Notes: generated by a model not told the origin, from the sequence alone. A DNA stretch of 64,000 nucleotides from Leptotrichia hofstadii (GCF_007990525.1 NZ_AP019823.1:1798001-1862000); one strand, 5' to 3'; numbered from the stretch's first letter, positions 17,620-27,243 are shown. Translations and numbers: made by a program.

Positions 17620-19287
17620 TTATTTACTGACAACCTTCACGCTTTTACCATAAAACGCTATCCCTATCTTCAAAATATTCTTTATTCCTCTAGCCTTCAA
17701 CCTTGTATCATACTTTTTCTCATCTATTTGCTTCAAAGCCTCTTCTGCCTTTGCACTCATTCCCTTTTCAGTTTTCGATATTTTAAATTCCATAAGATAT
17801 GCTTTCTCATTGCTTTTTATCGGTATCATCGCTAAATCATATCTTCCATGACCACTTTCATTATTTGAAATAATTTCATACCTTCCCATTAGAAAGCCGA
17901 CAAGCCCTATCATAAACACCTGATAAATTTTCTCCATTTCACTATCCAAGTCAAAATGGCTTAACATATTTATCATTATTTCACCTAATGTTTTCTCAAA
18001 TTTTTTAATATCTTCATTTTCAAGTGCTTTTATTAGAATATTTGTTTTCACTTCCGTTCCAAAAAATCTGTTAAGAAACAGACTTCCAAAATAGCTTCTT
18101 ATTTCCCTGTTTGGTATTTTCAAATTATAAACATTTGTATAATCTGATGTTACATCTATTTCCCTTTGCTTTTCAGCTTTTGTCAAATACCCGCTGTATA
18201 AAAATAACTGCCAAATTTCATCATTACTGCTCAAAAGGCTTTTTATTGTAGTTCCATCCGAAATATATTTTTCAACACTTTGCCCATCAGTAAATTTCTT
18301 TAAATCAGCATAAACACTTTCTCCAGCGTTATCAAGCATATTTTCTAAAAGTGTATTTCCAGAAACATTTGCCCAGTATGATTTTATTTCCTTTTCTCTT
18401 AAATAATTGACAATAGACCATGGATTGTATATTTGCTCATTTCCAAAAAGATAGCCGTTGTACCAGCTTCTCACTTCTTCAATTTTATATTTCATATTAA
18501 AGTAATCAAGCATTTCAATTACTTCGCTTTCCAAAAGCCCAAAGTATTCTGCATAATTTTTACTAAGTACAGTATTCACATAAAGATTGTTTAATCCTGA
18601 AAAAATTCCTTCCTTTATAATCCTTGTTATTCCCGTAAGAATGCCATATTTCAATGAATCATTTGTCTTTAATGCAGAACTATAAAATACTTGAAAAAAT
18701 TCTATTGCTTCATTGTAATAGCCTTTATCAAAAGCATTTATTATTGGAGAATCATATTCATCTATCAAAACTATTACTTTTTTACTGTAATATTTATTTA
18801 AATATTTTGACAAATCCAAAAGAGAAGTTTTAAAATTTTTTTCGTTACCTGTCATTTCCCAAATTTTATCAAATTGTCTTTTTTCAACGAAATTTAATTT
18901 TTCTTTTAAAAATTCATATTCATTAAAAACTTTATACATAATATCCTTAAGGCTTTCAAGACATTCTTCCCAACTATTCTCCTTCAAATCCTTTAATGAA
19001 ATAAATATTACAGGATATTTCCCTTGTTCACTCATATATTTACTATTAGATATTTTTAAATTTTCAAAAAGTTTTCTGTTTTCTTTTTTGTTCTCAACAT
19101 CAAAAAAATATTTAAGCATTGACATATTAAGCGTTTTCCCAAATCTTCTTGGTCTTGTAAAAAGTGTTACAGGAGTTCTATTTTCAATCATTTTTTCTAT
19201 TAATAATGATTTATCCACATAATAATATCCATCTTTTATTATCCTTTCAAAGTTTTCCACACCTACTGGAGCTGCCTTTTTATTCAT
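17620..19287 (-). CDS. AAA-ATPase-like/PD-(D/E)XK (DUF1703) protein
   Basis: 555 residues from ATG 19287 (AAAGGA upstream). N-terminal AAA-ATPase_like domain: VGVENFERIIKDGYYYVDKS, Walker-A-like RPRRFGKTLNMSML, Walker B VIVLIDEYDSPI. The C-terminal DUF1703 region looks like a PD-(D/E)XK nuclease fold (GHGRYDLAMIP, AYLMEFKISKT, the D...E.K pattern). These proteins are numerous in Fusobacteria and Bacteroidetes and have no settled function; mobile-element or defence roles are suspected. It stands between the damaged tube gene and an IS30/integrase scar, consistent with insertion into the island. Confidence 0.85.
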   Translation of the reverse strand: MNKKAAPVGVENFERIIKDGYYYVDKSLLIEKMIENRTPVTLFTRPRRFGKTLNMSMLKYFFDVENKKENRKLFENLKISNSKYMSEQGKYPVIFISLKDLKENSWEECLESLKDIMYKVFNEYEFLKEKLNFVEKRQFDKIWEMTGNEKNFKTSLLDLSKYLNKYYSKKVIVLIDEYDSPIINAFDKGYYNEAIEFFQVFYSSALKTNDSLKYGILTGITRIIKEGIFSGLNNLYVNTVLSKNYAEYFGLLESEVIEMLDYFNMKYKIEEVRSWYNGYLFGNEQIYNPWSIVNYLREKEIKSYWANVSGNTLLENMLDNAGESVYADLKKFTDGQSVEKYISDGTTIKSLLSSNDEIWQLFLYSGYLTKAEKQREIDVTSDYTNVYNLKIPNREIRSYFGSLFLNRFFGTEVKTNILIKALENEDIKKFEKTLGEIMINMLSHFDLDSEMEKIYQVFMIGLVGFLMGRYEIISNNESGHGRYDLAMIPIKSNEKAYLMEFKISKTEKGMSAKAEEALKQIDEKKYDTRLKARGIKNILKIGIAFYGKSVKVVSK

Positions 19288-19466
19288 AAATTCTTTTCCT
19301 TTCTTAGTAAACAAAAAACGATTAAATCTAAAAAAAAAGAAACAATAAAACATACTACAGTATACAACAAAAAAAAGAAAAGGGCAACACCTAAAACATA
19401 TAAAAAAAACATAGTAAAAATGATATACTAATATCTCTCACAAAACTAGAAAGGATCATTCTTACT

Positions 19467-19652
19467 ATGCTTAATAATTATAACACAATTTCAAAGAAAT
19501 GCCACTACAAACATTTAACTCCTTATAACAGAGGACAAATTCAGGCTTACAGAAATGAAGGCAAGTCTATCCGCTTCATAGCAAAGATGCTTGAAAAAAA
19601 TCTGTCCACTATTTCAAGGAAACTCAAAAGAAACTCTGTAACACAGATGCCT
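19467..19652 (+). pseudogene. IS30-family transposase, N-terminal fragment
   Basis: Encodes MLNNYNTISKKCHYKHLT and the IS30 helix-turn-helix region (YNRGQIQAYRNEGKS, STISRKLKRNSV). IS30 similarity ends near 19650 and the sequence runs into integrase-like codons in another frame, so the catalytic DDE domain is missing. The lead region 19400-19466 probably holds the IS left end. Only about 60 codons of the transposase survive. Confidence 0.75.
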
Positions 19653-20578
19653 ACGCCTTTGCTGAAATTGCTCTTGCCAAGTATAAAATAATGCCATTTA
19701 ATATCGATGAGAAAAATACTACATTAAATGATTTATGGAAAATATAGTATGAAAAAAAACAAGCTGAAGTTACAAAAAGATCTCATGAGAGATACTATAA
19801 ATCCTATAACTTATATTTGTCACATTTAAAAAATAAACCTATAAGAGCGTTGACATATCATGAGTTACAACAAGCTATCTCAGTTCCTGTTAAAGGAACA
19901 TCAAAATATTTAAAAACTTTATTGAACAAAATATACAAAATGGCTATGAAAAATAATATAGTTGATAAAGATATTTCTGAATTATTGGAAATTAGCCAGA
20001 AAAAATCTGTAACTAGACCTGTTAAAGTTATTGATATTAAAACCATTAAAAAAATTAGAAAATATTCTAATGAAAATAATTGTACAAATAAGTTAAAAAA
20101 AATAGCAGATATGACTTTAATAATGTTGTATACTGGTATGCGATCCAGAGAAATCAGAAGCATTAAAAAAGAAAATATTTTTTTAAATGAAAATTATATG
20201 ATTAGAGGGATAAAAACAGAAGCAGGAAAAGATAGAATTATTCCAATACATCCTAAAATAAAAGATTTAATTATTTTCTATTATAATGAATTTCCTAATA
20301 AGGATTTTTTATTTTCACAAACTAAGTCTAAAAAAGCCTTTTCAGAAGTTACTTTTGTAAATAATTTTATTGAATTTCGAAATTTATTAAACTTTACTAA
20401 TAATAGACATGCTTGTCGTCATACATTTATTACAGAATTCAAAAAATTAAATGTTATGGAAAGTAAAATTAAACGAATAGTAGGACATAAATCATTAGAC
20501 GTTACTGATGGAGTTTACACTCATTATAGTCCTCAAGATTTATTAATTGAAGTAAAAAAACTGGACTATGGTGACTAA
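19653..20578 (+). pseudogene. Tyrosine recombinase (phage-type integrase), 5'-damaged
   Basis: The catalytic domain is intact from ATG 19817: Arg in LYTGMRSREIRS, Lys region TEAGKDRIIPIHP, HACRHTF (H-x-x-R), GHKS and the Tyr nucleophile in VYTHYS. The N-terminal part is broken. The frame upstream (DAYAFAEIALAKYKI, TTLNDLWKI) contains a TAG at 19746-19748 and its start is replaced by the IS30 fragment. A core-binding domain beginning YEKKQAEVTKRSHERYYKS remains but lacks a start before 19817. No other phage genes are present. Probable remnant of an integrated element. Confidence 0.8.
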
Positions 20579-20653
20579 TTTATTTGTTACCAATTTGTTA
20601 CCAGTAGCCCAGTTTTATTTCCGTTTTTCTCAATTTATTTCAAACCACAAACC

Positions 20654-22096
20654 TTAATAAATCCTTTTAAAATCGGATTTATATAATAATCCTACTACCT
20701 CAATATGAGGTGTAACCGGAAACATATCCACCACCGAACACCTAACCAGCCTGTATCCAAATTCTCCAAACTTTATCAGATCTGTCATCAAAGTTTTTGG
20801 ATTACAAGACACATAAATTATATTTTTAGTATTGTATTTTACCAGCTTTGTGATAGTTTTTTCACCTACACCAGCACGTGGCGGATCCAAAATTAAAATA
20901 TCTGGCTTGATTCCGTTATTATCAAATTCATCTAATTTTGCAAAAACATCTCCTGCGATAAAATGTGCATTCTGAATATTATTTAATTTTGCATTTTCAT
21001 TAGCCTTTTCTACCGCTTCTGGCACTAATTCGATTCCATAAACCTGCTTTGACTTTTTTGAAACAATTTGTCCAATTGTACCGGTACCGCTGAATAAATC
21101 AAAAATTGTTGCTTCATCAATTTTAATATTTTCAATTTCTTCAAGGTATGTTAAGACTTTTCCGTATAATTTTTCGACTGTCTGGGAATTTGTCTGGAAA
21201 AAGCTGTATGGACTGATTTTAAATTTTAATCCAAAAATCTCCTCTGTCAAATCACGTTCTCCATACAAAATCGTTTCGCTTTCAGAAATAACCATATCTG
21301 AAAAATTATCATTAAATGTGTGTAAAATTCCAATAATTTTAAAATCATCATCCAAATTTAAGGCTAACAATCCTTCCTTAAACTCTTTTTGAAATTTTTC
21401 CTTTTCTATTTCACTAATTTGTGTCGTTGTTACAATATTTACCAAAATCTGTTTTGTGAATTCTGCTTTTCTAATTACAAGATTTCTAAAAAAACCTATA
21501 TGATCTAGCCTATGATAAAAATCAAAACCTGTCTTTTTACAAAATTCATTACAAAAAACATAAATTTTATTAAAATTATCATCCATTAATTTTAACCCAT
21601 CAACTTCTACAATATCGTGAAAACTGTTCTGCTTATGAAGCCCTAAAATTATAGGCCCTCCTTTTGTAGCATTTCCAAAGCTAAATTCCATCTTGTTTCT
21701 ATATTTATCAGGCTTTACACTTCTGACAGGCTCTTCAAAAATATAGTCATACTTAATAATCCTGTCTAATTCCTTTTTTATATGCCCCGCCTTTATTTCA
21801 AGCTGCTCATCATAGGTGTAATACTGATAGTTACAGCCTCCATTTTGTCTTGCAATATCATCATATATCACATTTTGCCTTCCAGCAAAGTCAATAATTT
21901 TACAATGTATCAGCTCATACTTCCTTCGTCTTTTTACAAAAATTCCCTCAACAACTTGATTTTCTGCAGCATTAATATTCACATAAATTTTATTTTCATC
22001 AAAAAATCCGTAGGCTCTGCCCTTAGTATCAAGATTCGTAATTTTTAACTGTAGCAAGTCCCCTTTTTTCAAACTTTTCTTTTCCGTTTTTTCCAT
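20654..22096 (-). CDS. rlmD: 23S rRNA (uracil-C5)-methyltransferase RlmD/RumA family
   Basis: 480 residues. The start is ATG 22096 (GGAG 6 nt upstream); an earlier in-frame TTG at 22108 is less likely. N-terminal TRAM-like RNA-binding domain (KGDLLQLKITNLDTKGRAYG), central RumA region, then a Rossmann methyltransferase domain with FDLFSGTGTIGQI (SAM binding), LDPPRAGVG and YVSCNPKTL containing the catalytic Cys. It transfers methyl from SAM to uracils of 23S rRNA. Only one Cys (NGGCNYQ) is seen where RumA has the iron-sulfur cluster cysteines, as in Gram-positive RlmCD-type enzymes, so substrate position (U1939, U747 or both) is open. Convergent with the integrase relic. Confidence 0.9.
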   Translation of the reverse strand: MEKTEKKSLKKGDLLQLKITNLDTKGRAYGFFDENKIYVNINAAENQVVEGIFVKRRRKYELIHCKIIDFAGRQNVIYDDIARQNGGCNYQYYTYDEQLEIKAGHIKKELDRIIKYDYIFEEPVRSVKPDKYRNKMEFSFGNATKGGPIILGLHKQNSFHDIVEVDGLKLMDDNFNKIYVFCNEFCKKTGFDFYHRLDHIGFFRNLVIRKAEFTKQILVNIVTTTQISEIEKEKFQKEFKEGLLALNLDDDFKIIGILHTFNDNFSDMVISESETILYGERDLTEEIFGLKFKISPYSFFQTNSQTVEKLYGKVLTYLEEIENIKIDEATIFDLFSGTGTIGQIVSKKSKQVYGIELVPEAVEKANENAKLNNIQNAHFIAGDVFAKLDEFDNNGIKPDILILDPPRAGVGEKTITKLVKYNTKNIIYVSCNPKTLMTDLIKFGEFGYRLVRCSVVDMFPVTPHIEVVGLLYKSDFKRIY

Positions 22097-22127
22097 CAAT
22101 TTCTCCAATTTTTTTAAATTATCATTT

Positions 22128-23276
22128 TTACTTCTCTTTTATATACTCTTCCAACCTCTTTACAGCCTCTTCCAATACTGGAATATCATGCACAATCGAA
22201 AATCTCACATACTCCTCCACTTGAAATGTAATTCCAGGCACAATCGCAAGTTCTGTTTTTTCCAGTAAATCAAGCACAAAATCAAATGATTTCATATTTT
22301 TAAATTTTTCAATATTCTTATAAGTTGCAAAAACATAAAATGCCCCTTTAGGTTTTAAGCATTCAAAACCTAATTTTTCTAGTCTATTTACAAAATATTC
22401 CACTCTTTTTTTATAAATTTCAGAAATTTTCGCTGTATCAGAACATTTGTCAAGAGCTGCAATTGCTCCATATTGTGACAATGTTGATGCACTTGTTACA
22501 TTGTACTGGCTAACTTTTTTCACTTGGTTCTGTAATTTTTCATCGGCAATAATGTAACCTAGTCTGTAACCTGTCATTGAATGCGATTTTGAAAATCCAT
22601 TAATTATAATGAGCTGTTCCTTCAATTCATCAGAAAATTTTGCAAAGGAAGTAAATTTTTCAAAAGTAATTGCCGCATAAATTTCATCACTTATCAAGTA
22701 AATATTTTTATCTTTCAAAAATTTCACAATTTTAACCATTTCTTCTTCTTCAAGCGTAATTCCAGATGGATTATTCGGATATGTCAGAATTATTAGTTTA
22801 GTCTTATCAGTAATATTTTTTTCTAAAATTTCTTTTGTCAAAACAAAATTATTTTCTTCCAAGTCAACAAATTTAGTTTTTGCCTCAGAAATAGTAATTA
22901 ATGGCTCATATCCCACATATGCAGGTGTCGGAATAATCACTTCATCATCTTTTGCCAAAATCGTTTTTAAAACTGAAGCAAGCCCTTCCGTAGAACCGAC
23001 TGTCACCAAAACATTTTGAGCGTTATAGTTTCCTGAAAAATTCTCGTTATAATATTTGGCAATCTTTTCTCTTAATTCAGGCATCCCTCCCACAGGAGAA
23101 TATTTTATTCTGCTATTTAAAGCATGATAAGCCACAGCTTCCTTCACTTCTTGTGGAACATCAATATCAGGCTCCCCAATTGTCATATTTATCACATTTT
23201 TATAATTTACTAATCTTTCATGAATTTTTCTAATATCAGAAATTTCAATTCCTTCAATAATTGGATTTATATACAT
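22128..23276 (-). CDS. Class I/II PLP-dependent aminotransferase
   Basis: 382 residues, normal length for fold-type I aminotransferases. Motifs: NMTIGEPDIDVP, SPVGGMPELREKI, TYPNNPSGIT, LISDEIYAAI and the PLP-lysine motif FSKSHSMTGYRLGY. It resembles aspartate/N-acetyl-diaminopimelate-type enzymes (PatA-like); the exact amino donor cannot be read from sequence. It lies 31 bp upstream of rlmD on the same strand, so the two are probably cotranscribed. Confidence 0.85.
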   Translation of the reverse strand: MYINPIIEGIEISDIRKIHERLVNYKNVINMTIGEPDIDVPQEVKEAVAYHALNSRIKYSPVGGMPELREKIAKYYNENFSGNYNAQNVLVTVGSTEGLASVLKTILAKDDEVIIPTPAYVGYEPLITISEAKTKFVDLEENNFVLTKEILEKNITDKTKLIILTYPNNPSGITLEEEEMVKIVKFLKDKNIYLISDEIYAAITFEKFTSFAKFSDELKEQLIIINGFSKSHSMTGYRLGYIIADEKLQNQVKKVSQYNVTSASTLSQYGAIAALDKCSDTAKISEIYKKRVEYFVNRLEKLGFECLKPKGAFYVFATYKNIEKFKNMKSFDFVLDLLEKTELAIVPGITFQVEEYVRFSIVHDIPVLEEAVKRLEEYIKEK

Positions 23277-23367
23277 TTAAAAACCTTCTTTCTTACTTTA
23301 TATTTTCAGATTTATAACCAATTATATCATATTTTCAGTTTATTTTATAATTTTTATTTCCAATAAA

Positions 23368-23400
23368 AAAGGCTACCCCGCTTTCCAAGATAACCTTTAA
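23368..23400 (-). terminator. Terminator after RelE relic
   Basis: Minus strand AAAGGTTATC ... GGGTAGCCTTTTTT: 10-bp stem with G-U pairs, about 10-nt loop and T-run. It lies just past the toxin relic stop. Confidence 0.7.
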
Positions 23401-23404
23401 TTTT

Positions 23405-23674
23405 TTACCTGTACACTTCTCTTCTATGCCCAATTTCAAAGACATGTATTAATACTTTTTTGTCATTAATTATAGCTAAAAGTCTATAATTCCCTACTCT
23501 GTATCTCCACGAGCCTTTATATTTTCCTTGTAATAGTTTTCCTTGACTACGTGGATTCTCTAGTTACTCTATTGTATTTTTCAAATAATTTAAAATAAAC
23601 ATTTGTGTTCTAGAATCCATTTTCAATAATTGCTTCTTTGCTTTTTCTGTCATTTCAACATTATAATAACTCAT
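23405..23674 (-). pseudogene. RelE/ParE-family toxin with internal stop
   Basis: Reads MSYYNVEMTEKAKKQLLKMD, then a TAA at codon 37 (23564-23566), then in the same frame GKLLQGKYKGSWRYRVGNYR, VLIHVFEIGHRREVYR. These are typical RelE/ParE toxin motifs (GxWRYRVGxYR, IGHRxxVY). A single nonsense change is the only lesion seen. It overlaps the antitoxin gene by 14 bp, the usual arrangement. Confidence 0.85.
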
Positions 23675-23888
23675 TTTCTAGCCCCAATTCCCTTATTACA
23701 TCATCTAATGAAACAAAATCTCCTGTACTTTCCTCAATAGCTTTATCCAATGCAATCGCATCTTCATAATCCTCGATTTGCTCCCTTATCAGTTCAAGAA
23801 TAAACTCATTTTCACTTTTTCCGTTTTCAGAAGCAATCTTGCTAAACTCTTTTTGCATGTCTGATGGTATTTCTATTGTGTAAATCAT
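23661..23888 (-). CDS. RHH-type antitoxin (RelB-like)
   Basis: 75 residues: N-terminal ribbon-helix-helix (MIYTIEIPSDMQKEFSKIA, GKSENEFILELIREQI) and an acidic C-terminal tail (LDKAIEESTGDFVSLDDV) that would wrap the toxin. It autoregulates and neutralises a RelE/ParE toxin in intact systems. Here the partner toxin gene downstream has a premature stop, so the antitoxin appears to be an orphan. Confidence 0.85.
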   Translation of the reverse strand: MIYTIEIPSDMQKEFSKIASENGKSENEFILELIREQIEDYEDAIALDKAIEESTGDFVSLDDVIRELGLENELL

Positions 23889-23976
23889 TTTTACTCCCCC
23901 AATTCTTGATATGATTTTTTATTTTATTATAACATACAAAAAAATCATTTTCAATTACATTTTTTTAAATTTTCCA

Positions 23977-24005
23977 TTGTCATTTTACACTTTTTTTGAT
24001 AGAAT
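23977..24005 (+). promoter_or_regulatory. Sigma-70-type promoter of Wzz-like gene
   Basis: TTGTCA, 17-bp spacer, TAGAAT; 32 bp upstream of the ATG at 24038. Confidence 0.6.
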
Positions 24006-24037
24006 TAAGATATAAATTTAATTTGAAAGGAAATAAA

Positions 24038-24790
24038 ATGGATAATAAAAATCAACAAATAATTGATGCTAATATGATAATCAAGATTATTTATAAAAAT
24101 AAAACTTTAATTGCTTTAACCACAATAATAGTCGTAATACTTTCTACAGCTTTTGTCTTTGTGAACAAATCCTTTAAATCAGACATTACACTTTATGGAA
24201 ATGATAAAGTACTTACTGAAATTGGAGAAAACTCACAATTTTCACTAAATTCCTTTGACTTTTACTCATACTTGAAAAAAAATTCAAAAACTTTAAGAAA
24301 TGTGAATTTGCCAGAGGATAAATTCTTTAAGGAAATGACAACAAGATTAACAGCGCAGTCAGAAAATAATGATCCAACAGTAAAAGTAAAATTTACTACA
24401 AATAACAAGGTTGAAGGAGAAAATTTTGCAAAAGAGTATCCAATACTTGCACAAGGCTATCTACTTGAAAGAAAAAATAATTTTTTGGATACACAAATAA
24501 AATTATTGGAACAGCAATACAACTTTTTAACACAAAACATTGATGTGCGAACTACAAAAGATTCATTAACAGACACATTAGTATCAAGATTAGCATATTA
24601 CCGTCTATTAAAAAATGACTCAAATCCAGTTGTTAAATACGTAAATTCTGTAACAAAACCTGCATTAAATAAAAAGCTGGTTATAGCTGGTTCATTATTC
24701 TTAGGATTATTTTTAGGAATTCTGATTGCATTTATGAAAGAATTTTCTACTACATTAGATTGGGAAGATATTAAGAAAAGAAAAAATTAA
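24038..24790 (+). CDS. Wzz-like chain-length/polysaccharide co-polymerase
   Basis: 250 residues from ATG 24038 (GAAAGGAAAT upstream). Topology is that of PCP/Wzz proteins: short cytoplasmic N-terminus, first membrane helix about 23-42 (TLIALTTIIVVILSTAFVFV), periplasmic domain of about 175 residues with helical stretch (FLDTQIKLLEQQYNFLTQN), second helix about 222-243 (LVIAGSLFLGLFLGILIAF) preceded by Pro (TKPALNKK). Such proteins set polymer length of O-antigen or capsule. No polysaccharide genes are adjacent, so it is a stand-alone copy. A terminator follows. Confidence 0.75.
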   Translation: MDNKNQQIIDANMIIKIIYKNKTLIALTTIIVVILSTAFVFVNKSFKSDITLYGNDKVLTEIGENSQFSLNSFDFYSYLKKNSKTLRNVNLPEDKFFKEMTTRLTAQSENNDPTVKVKFTTNNKVEGENFAKEYPILAQGYLLERKNNFLDTQIKLLEQQYNFLTQNIDVRTTKDSLTDTLVSRLAYYRLLKNDSNPVVKYVNSVTKPALNKKLVIAGSLFLGLFLGILIAFMKEFSTTLDWEDIKKRKN

Positions 24791-24804
24791 TATAATAAAA
24801 TTAA

Positions 24805-24848
24805 AGGGATTATCTCGCATTCTGAGGCAATCCCTATTTTTTATTTTT
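24805..24848 (+). terminator. Terminator after Wzz-like gene
   Basis: AGGGATT ... AATCCCT stem with a 17-nt loop followed by ATTTTTTATTTTTT. Confidence 0.75.
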
Positions 24849-24872
24849 TACTAATTCCGCTTAATAAAATTT

Positions 24873-25730
24873 TTAACCTATCTCAACCATTTTTCTCTTT
24901 CTCTTATCAAAAGTTACCATTTCAGTAATGCCAAATTCCTTTGCATATTCCCCAGCTTCCTTTATTTTCATTCCAACATGCTCAGAATAATGTGAATCAC
25001 TTGACAAAATCACAGGAATATCGTATTTTTTCACATACTCCATAAAATCTCTGTACGGAGTAATTTCTTTGATTGGATAACGATAAAACGTTCCTGTGTT
25101 TATATCCACAACCATGTTATTTTTTTTCAAGCATTTAGCAGTACTTTCAAGTAAGTTATCAACATCTTTTTTTTCTGGAATATTTTTAAACAATCTCAAG
25201 TTAAACGGATGCCCTAAAATATCATACATTCCTGTATTTGCCACATCCTCAATCTCTTTTGCATAATCTTTCCAAATCTGCACCAAATTCTCATCTGTAA
25301 ATTTATGCTTCAAAGCACTAAAATCAAATCCCCAGCCCTTAATAAAATGTATTGAAACAATCAGATAATCAAAATCATATTTAGACAATATTTCCTTAAC
25401 TTTCTCCTGATTTTTAAAATTACACACTTCAATCCCAAACTTTACTGGATATCCCTTTGATTTCAATTTATCTATAAAATCTCTGTATTCATCCAATGTA
25501 TGCACAAATTTTGTTTTCTGCTCAAGCCATTTTTTCTGAAACTTCCCAGTTTCACTCTCATCCAAAATCAGCTCATTATAATACAAATCCTTAAATTCCT
25601 TAAAGCCATGAGTATGTTCCGTTATTCCTATTTCAAAAAGCCCCATTTCCTTTGCCTTTTCAAAAAACGGATTTACATAATCCTCATCATAACTCCCGTA
25701 TTCAAAATGCATGTGATAATCCACTAACAT
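24873..25730 (-). CDS. PHP-domain phosphoesterase, HisJ-like
   Basis: 285 residues from ATG 25730 (GAGGAAATATT upstream). PHP metal motifs: MLVDYHMHFEYG (H-x-H), GITEHTHG, SIHFIKGW, DILGHPFNL, ILSSDSHYSEHVG. This is the pattern of histidinol-phosphatase HisJ/HisK-type enzymes that hydrolyse phosphate esters at a trinuclear metal site. No histidine genes are nearby, so the substrate may differ from histidinol phosphate. Single gene with its own leader. Confidence 0.85.
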   Translation of the reverse strand: MLVDYHMHFEYGSYDEDYVNPFFEKAKEMGLFEIGITEHTHGFKEFKDLYYNELILDESETGKFQKKWLEQKTKFVHTLDEYRDFIDKLKSKGYPVKFGIEVCNFKNQEKVKEILSKYDFDYLIVSIHFIKGWGFDFSALKHKFTDENLVQIWKDYAKEIEDVANTGMYDILGHPFNLRLFKNIPEKKDVDNLLESTAKCLKKNNMVVDINTGTFYRYPIKEITPYRDFMEYVKKYDIPVILSSDSHYSEHVGMKIKEAGEYAKEFGITEMVTFDKRKRKMVEIG

Positions 25731-25985
25731 AATATTTCCTCTCTTTCTATACAATTAATTTCTTTAATTTTGAACTTATACAGTTAAGTTTAATTGGCCA
25801 ATTGTAATTTTTAATACTATTCTCAGTTTAAATAGCGAATGTTTAATAAATTTTGAATTACATACTATATTTAGTAAAAAATTAAAATTTTTTATCCTTA
25901 ATATAGTTTTTATTTTTATAATGGGATTTAGTATAAGTCCATATTTAAAGAATTTTATTATATTTTAAAATAAAATCACATATAA
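25731..25985. other. Intergenic region, no gene seen
   Basis: Very AT-rich. The only structure noticed is a perfect 12-bp palindrome AATTGGCCAATT at 25792-25803, about 60 bp upstream of the PHP gene, which could be an operator. No open frame, no repeat copy. Confidence 0.5.
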
Positions 25986-26030
25986 AGGAAAAAGCCATTC
26001 CAAAATTTATCATTTTGAAACAGCCTTTCT
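25986..26030 (-). terminator. Terminator of cold-shock gene
   Basis: Minus strand GCTGTTTCAAAA pairs with TTTTGGAATGGC (12 bp with three G-U) and is followed by TTTTTCC. Confidence 0.75.
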
Positions 26031-26054
26031 TTAAACAAAAAATTAATTAATCGA

Positions 26055-26252
26055 TTATTGAGAAATTACATTTGTTGCTTGAGGTCCTTTTGGTCCTTCT
26101 TCTACATCAAAGCTTACTTCTTCACCTTCATTAACTGTTTTGAATCCTTCTTTATTGATTTTTGAGAAATGCAAGAAATAATCATTTCCATCTTCTCCTG
26201 AAATAAATCCGAATCCTTTTTTGTCGTTAAACCATTTTACTTTACCTAACAA
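26055..26252 (-). CDS. csp: CspA-family cold-shock protein
   Basis: 65 residues from TTG 26252 ([13 protein letters not shown]), 7 nt after a perfect AGGAGG; the ten codons upstream are untranslated leader. RNP1 KGFGFI and RNP2 YFLHF are intact. A single OB-fold RNA chaperone that melts mRNA structure. A -10 (TATAAT, 26348-26353) implies a leader of nearly 90 nt, consistent with post-transcriptional cold control. A strong terminator ends the single-gene transcript. Confidence 0.92.
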   Translation of the reverse strand: MLGKVKWFNDKKGFGFISGEDGNDYFLHFSKINKEGFKTVNEGEEVSFDVEEGPKGPQATNVISQ

Positions 26253-26534
26253 AGTATTACCTCCTAAAATTTTATACCTCAAACAACTGTTACTGTTACA
26301 AATATATATTTTTTGTTACACTTACTTGCTTTTGGTTATCTGCAATTATTATACCACACTTTTTCAAAAAATCATAGCCCTTTTTTTCAAAATTTTAATT
26401 TGTTTTAAGCAAATATTATAAAATATTTGTTAAGTATAATTTTTAACAAATATTTATCATTACAACCCTTGTAATTTATCCAAAAACAATATAAAATATG
26501 TATTAAGAATAAACTGAAAAGGACGTGGTAATTT

Positions 26535-27047
26535 ATGAATTTAAAAAAACAAATGTTAATCAGTACATTTGCAATATTAGCAATAATGAGCTGTGGAAAA
26601 AAAGAAGCGGTTCAAAATGAAGATCAGGATGAAATTCAAATTGAACAGCAAAGTGTTGATGCTACAACTAATAATACTCAGTCTAACCCAAAGGAAGCAC
26701 AGCCAGTTGTAGAATCTTCTGAAACTATTGACGAAAACGCTAATAATCAGCCTCCTTCTCAAGTAAAACCTGAAGAAGTAAAAACTAGCCATACTTTACA
26801 GCATGTAGACAAACTTATTGGTAAAGAAATCCCAATGGAAGATAGAATTCTAGTCTTTTCTAAAGAAAATAACCAATATAAAATAACTTACAAAGGTGAA
26901 TCTGAAAATGGAATACAAGCAGATACGAAAAATCTGACTTTTAATGAAAAGAACGACAGCCTAACTGATGGTACATACACATTTAAGCTAAACAAGAATA
27001 AATTAGGCTTATATTCTGGAAATCAATTTATATTCACAGTCGATTAA
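26535..27047 (+). CDS. Small lipoprotein with acidic linker
   Basis: 170 residues; ATG 26535 follows GGACGTGGTAATTT. Signal peptide with lipobox AIMSC (Cys20), then about 70 residues of low-complexity Gln/Glu/Asn/Pro linker (QNEDQDEIQIEQQS), then a small domain of about 80 residues (YKITYKGESENGIQ, GTYTFKLNKNKLGLYSGN) that looks like a beta-barrel. No family recognised. Monocistronic: a terminator follows at 27074. Confidence 0.8.
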   Translation: MNLKKQMLISTFAILAIMSCGKKEAVQNEDQDEIQIEQQSVDATTNNTQSNPKEAQPVVESSETIDENANNQPPSQVKPEEVKTSHTLQHVDKLIGKEIPMEDRILVFSKENNQYKITYKGESENGIQADTKNLTFNEKNDSLTDGTYTFKLNKNKLGLYSGNQFIFTVD

Positions 27048-27073
27048 TTCCATTAAAATTAATTTTTAGAAAT

Positions 27074-27120
27074 ACACTCAAGCAGGTAAATTATATATTT
27101 AACTGTCTGAGTGTTTTTTA
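27074..27120 (+). terminator. Terminator after lipoprotein gene
   Basis: ACACTCA ... TGAGTGT outer stem with an inner CAGGTAAAT/ATTTAACTG pairing, followed by a T-run. Confidence 0.8.
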
Positions 27121-27137
27121 TATTCATTTTTTAGAAT

Positions 27138-27243
27138 TATACTCAAACCTATTTAAAATTTAACTACTAAAAATTATATAAATTTAGGGTTTTAGTAAAA
27201 TAATCATAACTTCTAAGTTAAGTTTTAAAACAGTTTTACTATA
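27138..27243 (+). repeat. MITE-like element, copy 1
   Basis: About 106 bp. Begins TATACTCAAACC, ends CAGTTTTACTATA; these ends are imperfect inverted repeats (about 9 of 12). Internal AGGGTTTTAGT is diverged from AGGGTTTGAGT of other copies. It lies between the lipoprotein terminator and the convergent baseplate-like gene. Confidence 0.75.

Noticed and set aside
19400-19691. Complete IS30 insertion sequence
   Set aside because: Only the N-terminal part of the transposase remains; no catalytic domain or right end seen.
20580-20610. attachment site (repeated TTTGTTACC)
   Set aside because: Two tandem copies of 9 bp directly after the integrase stop, but no partner copy at another boundary was found and no tRNA lies nearby.
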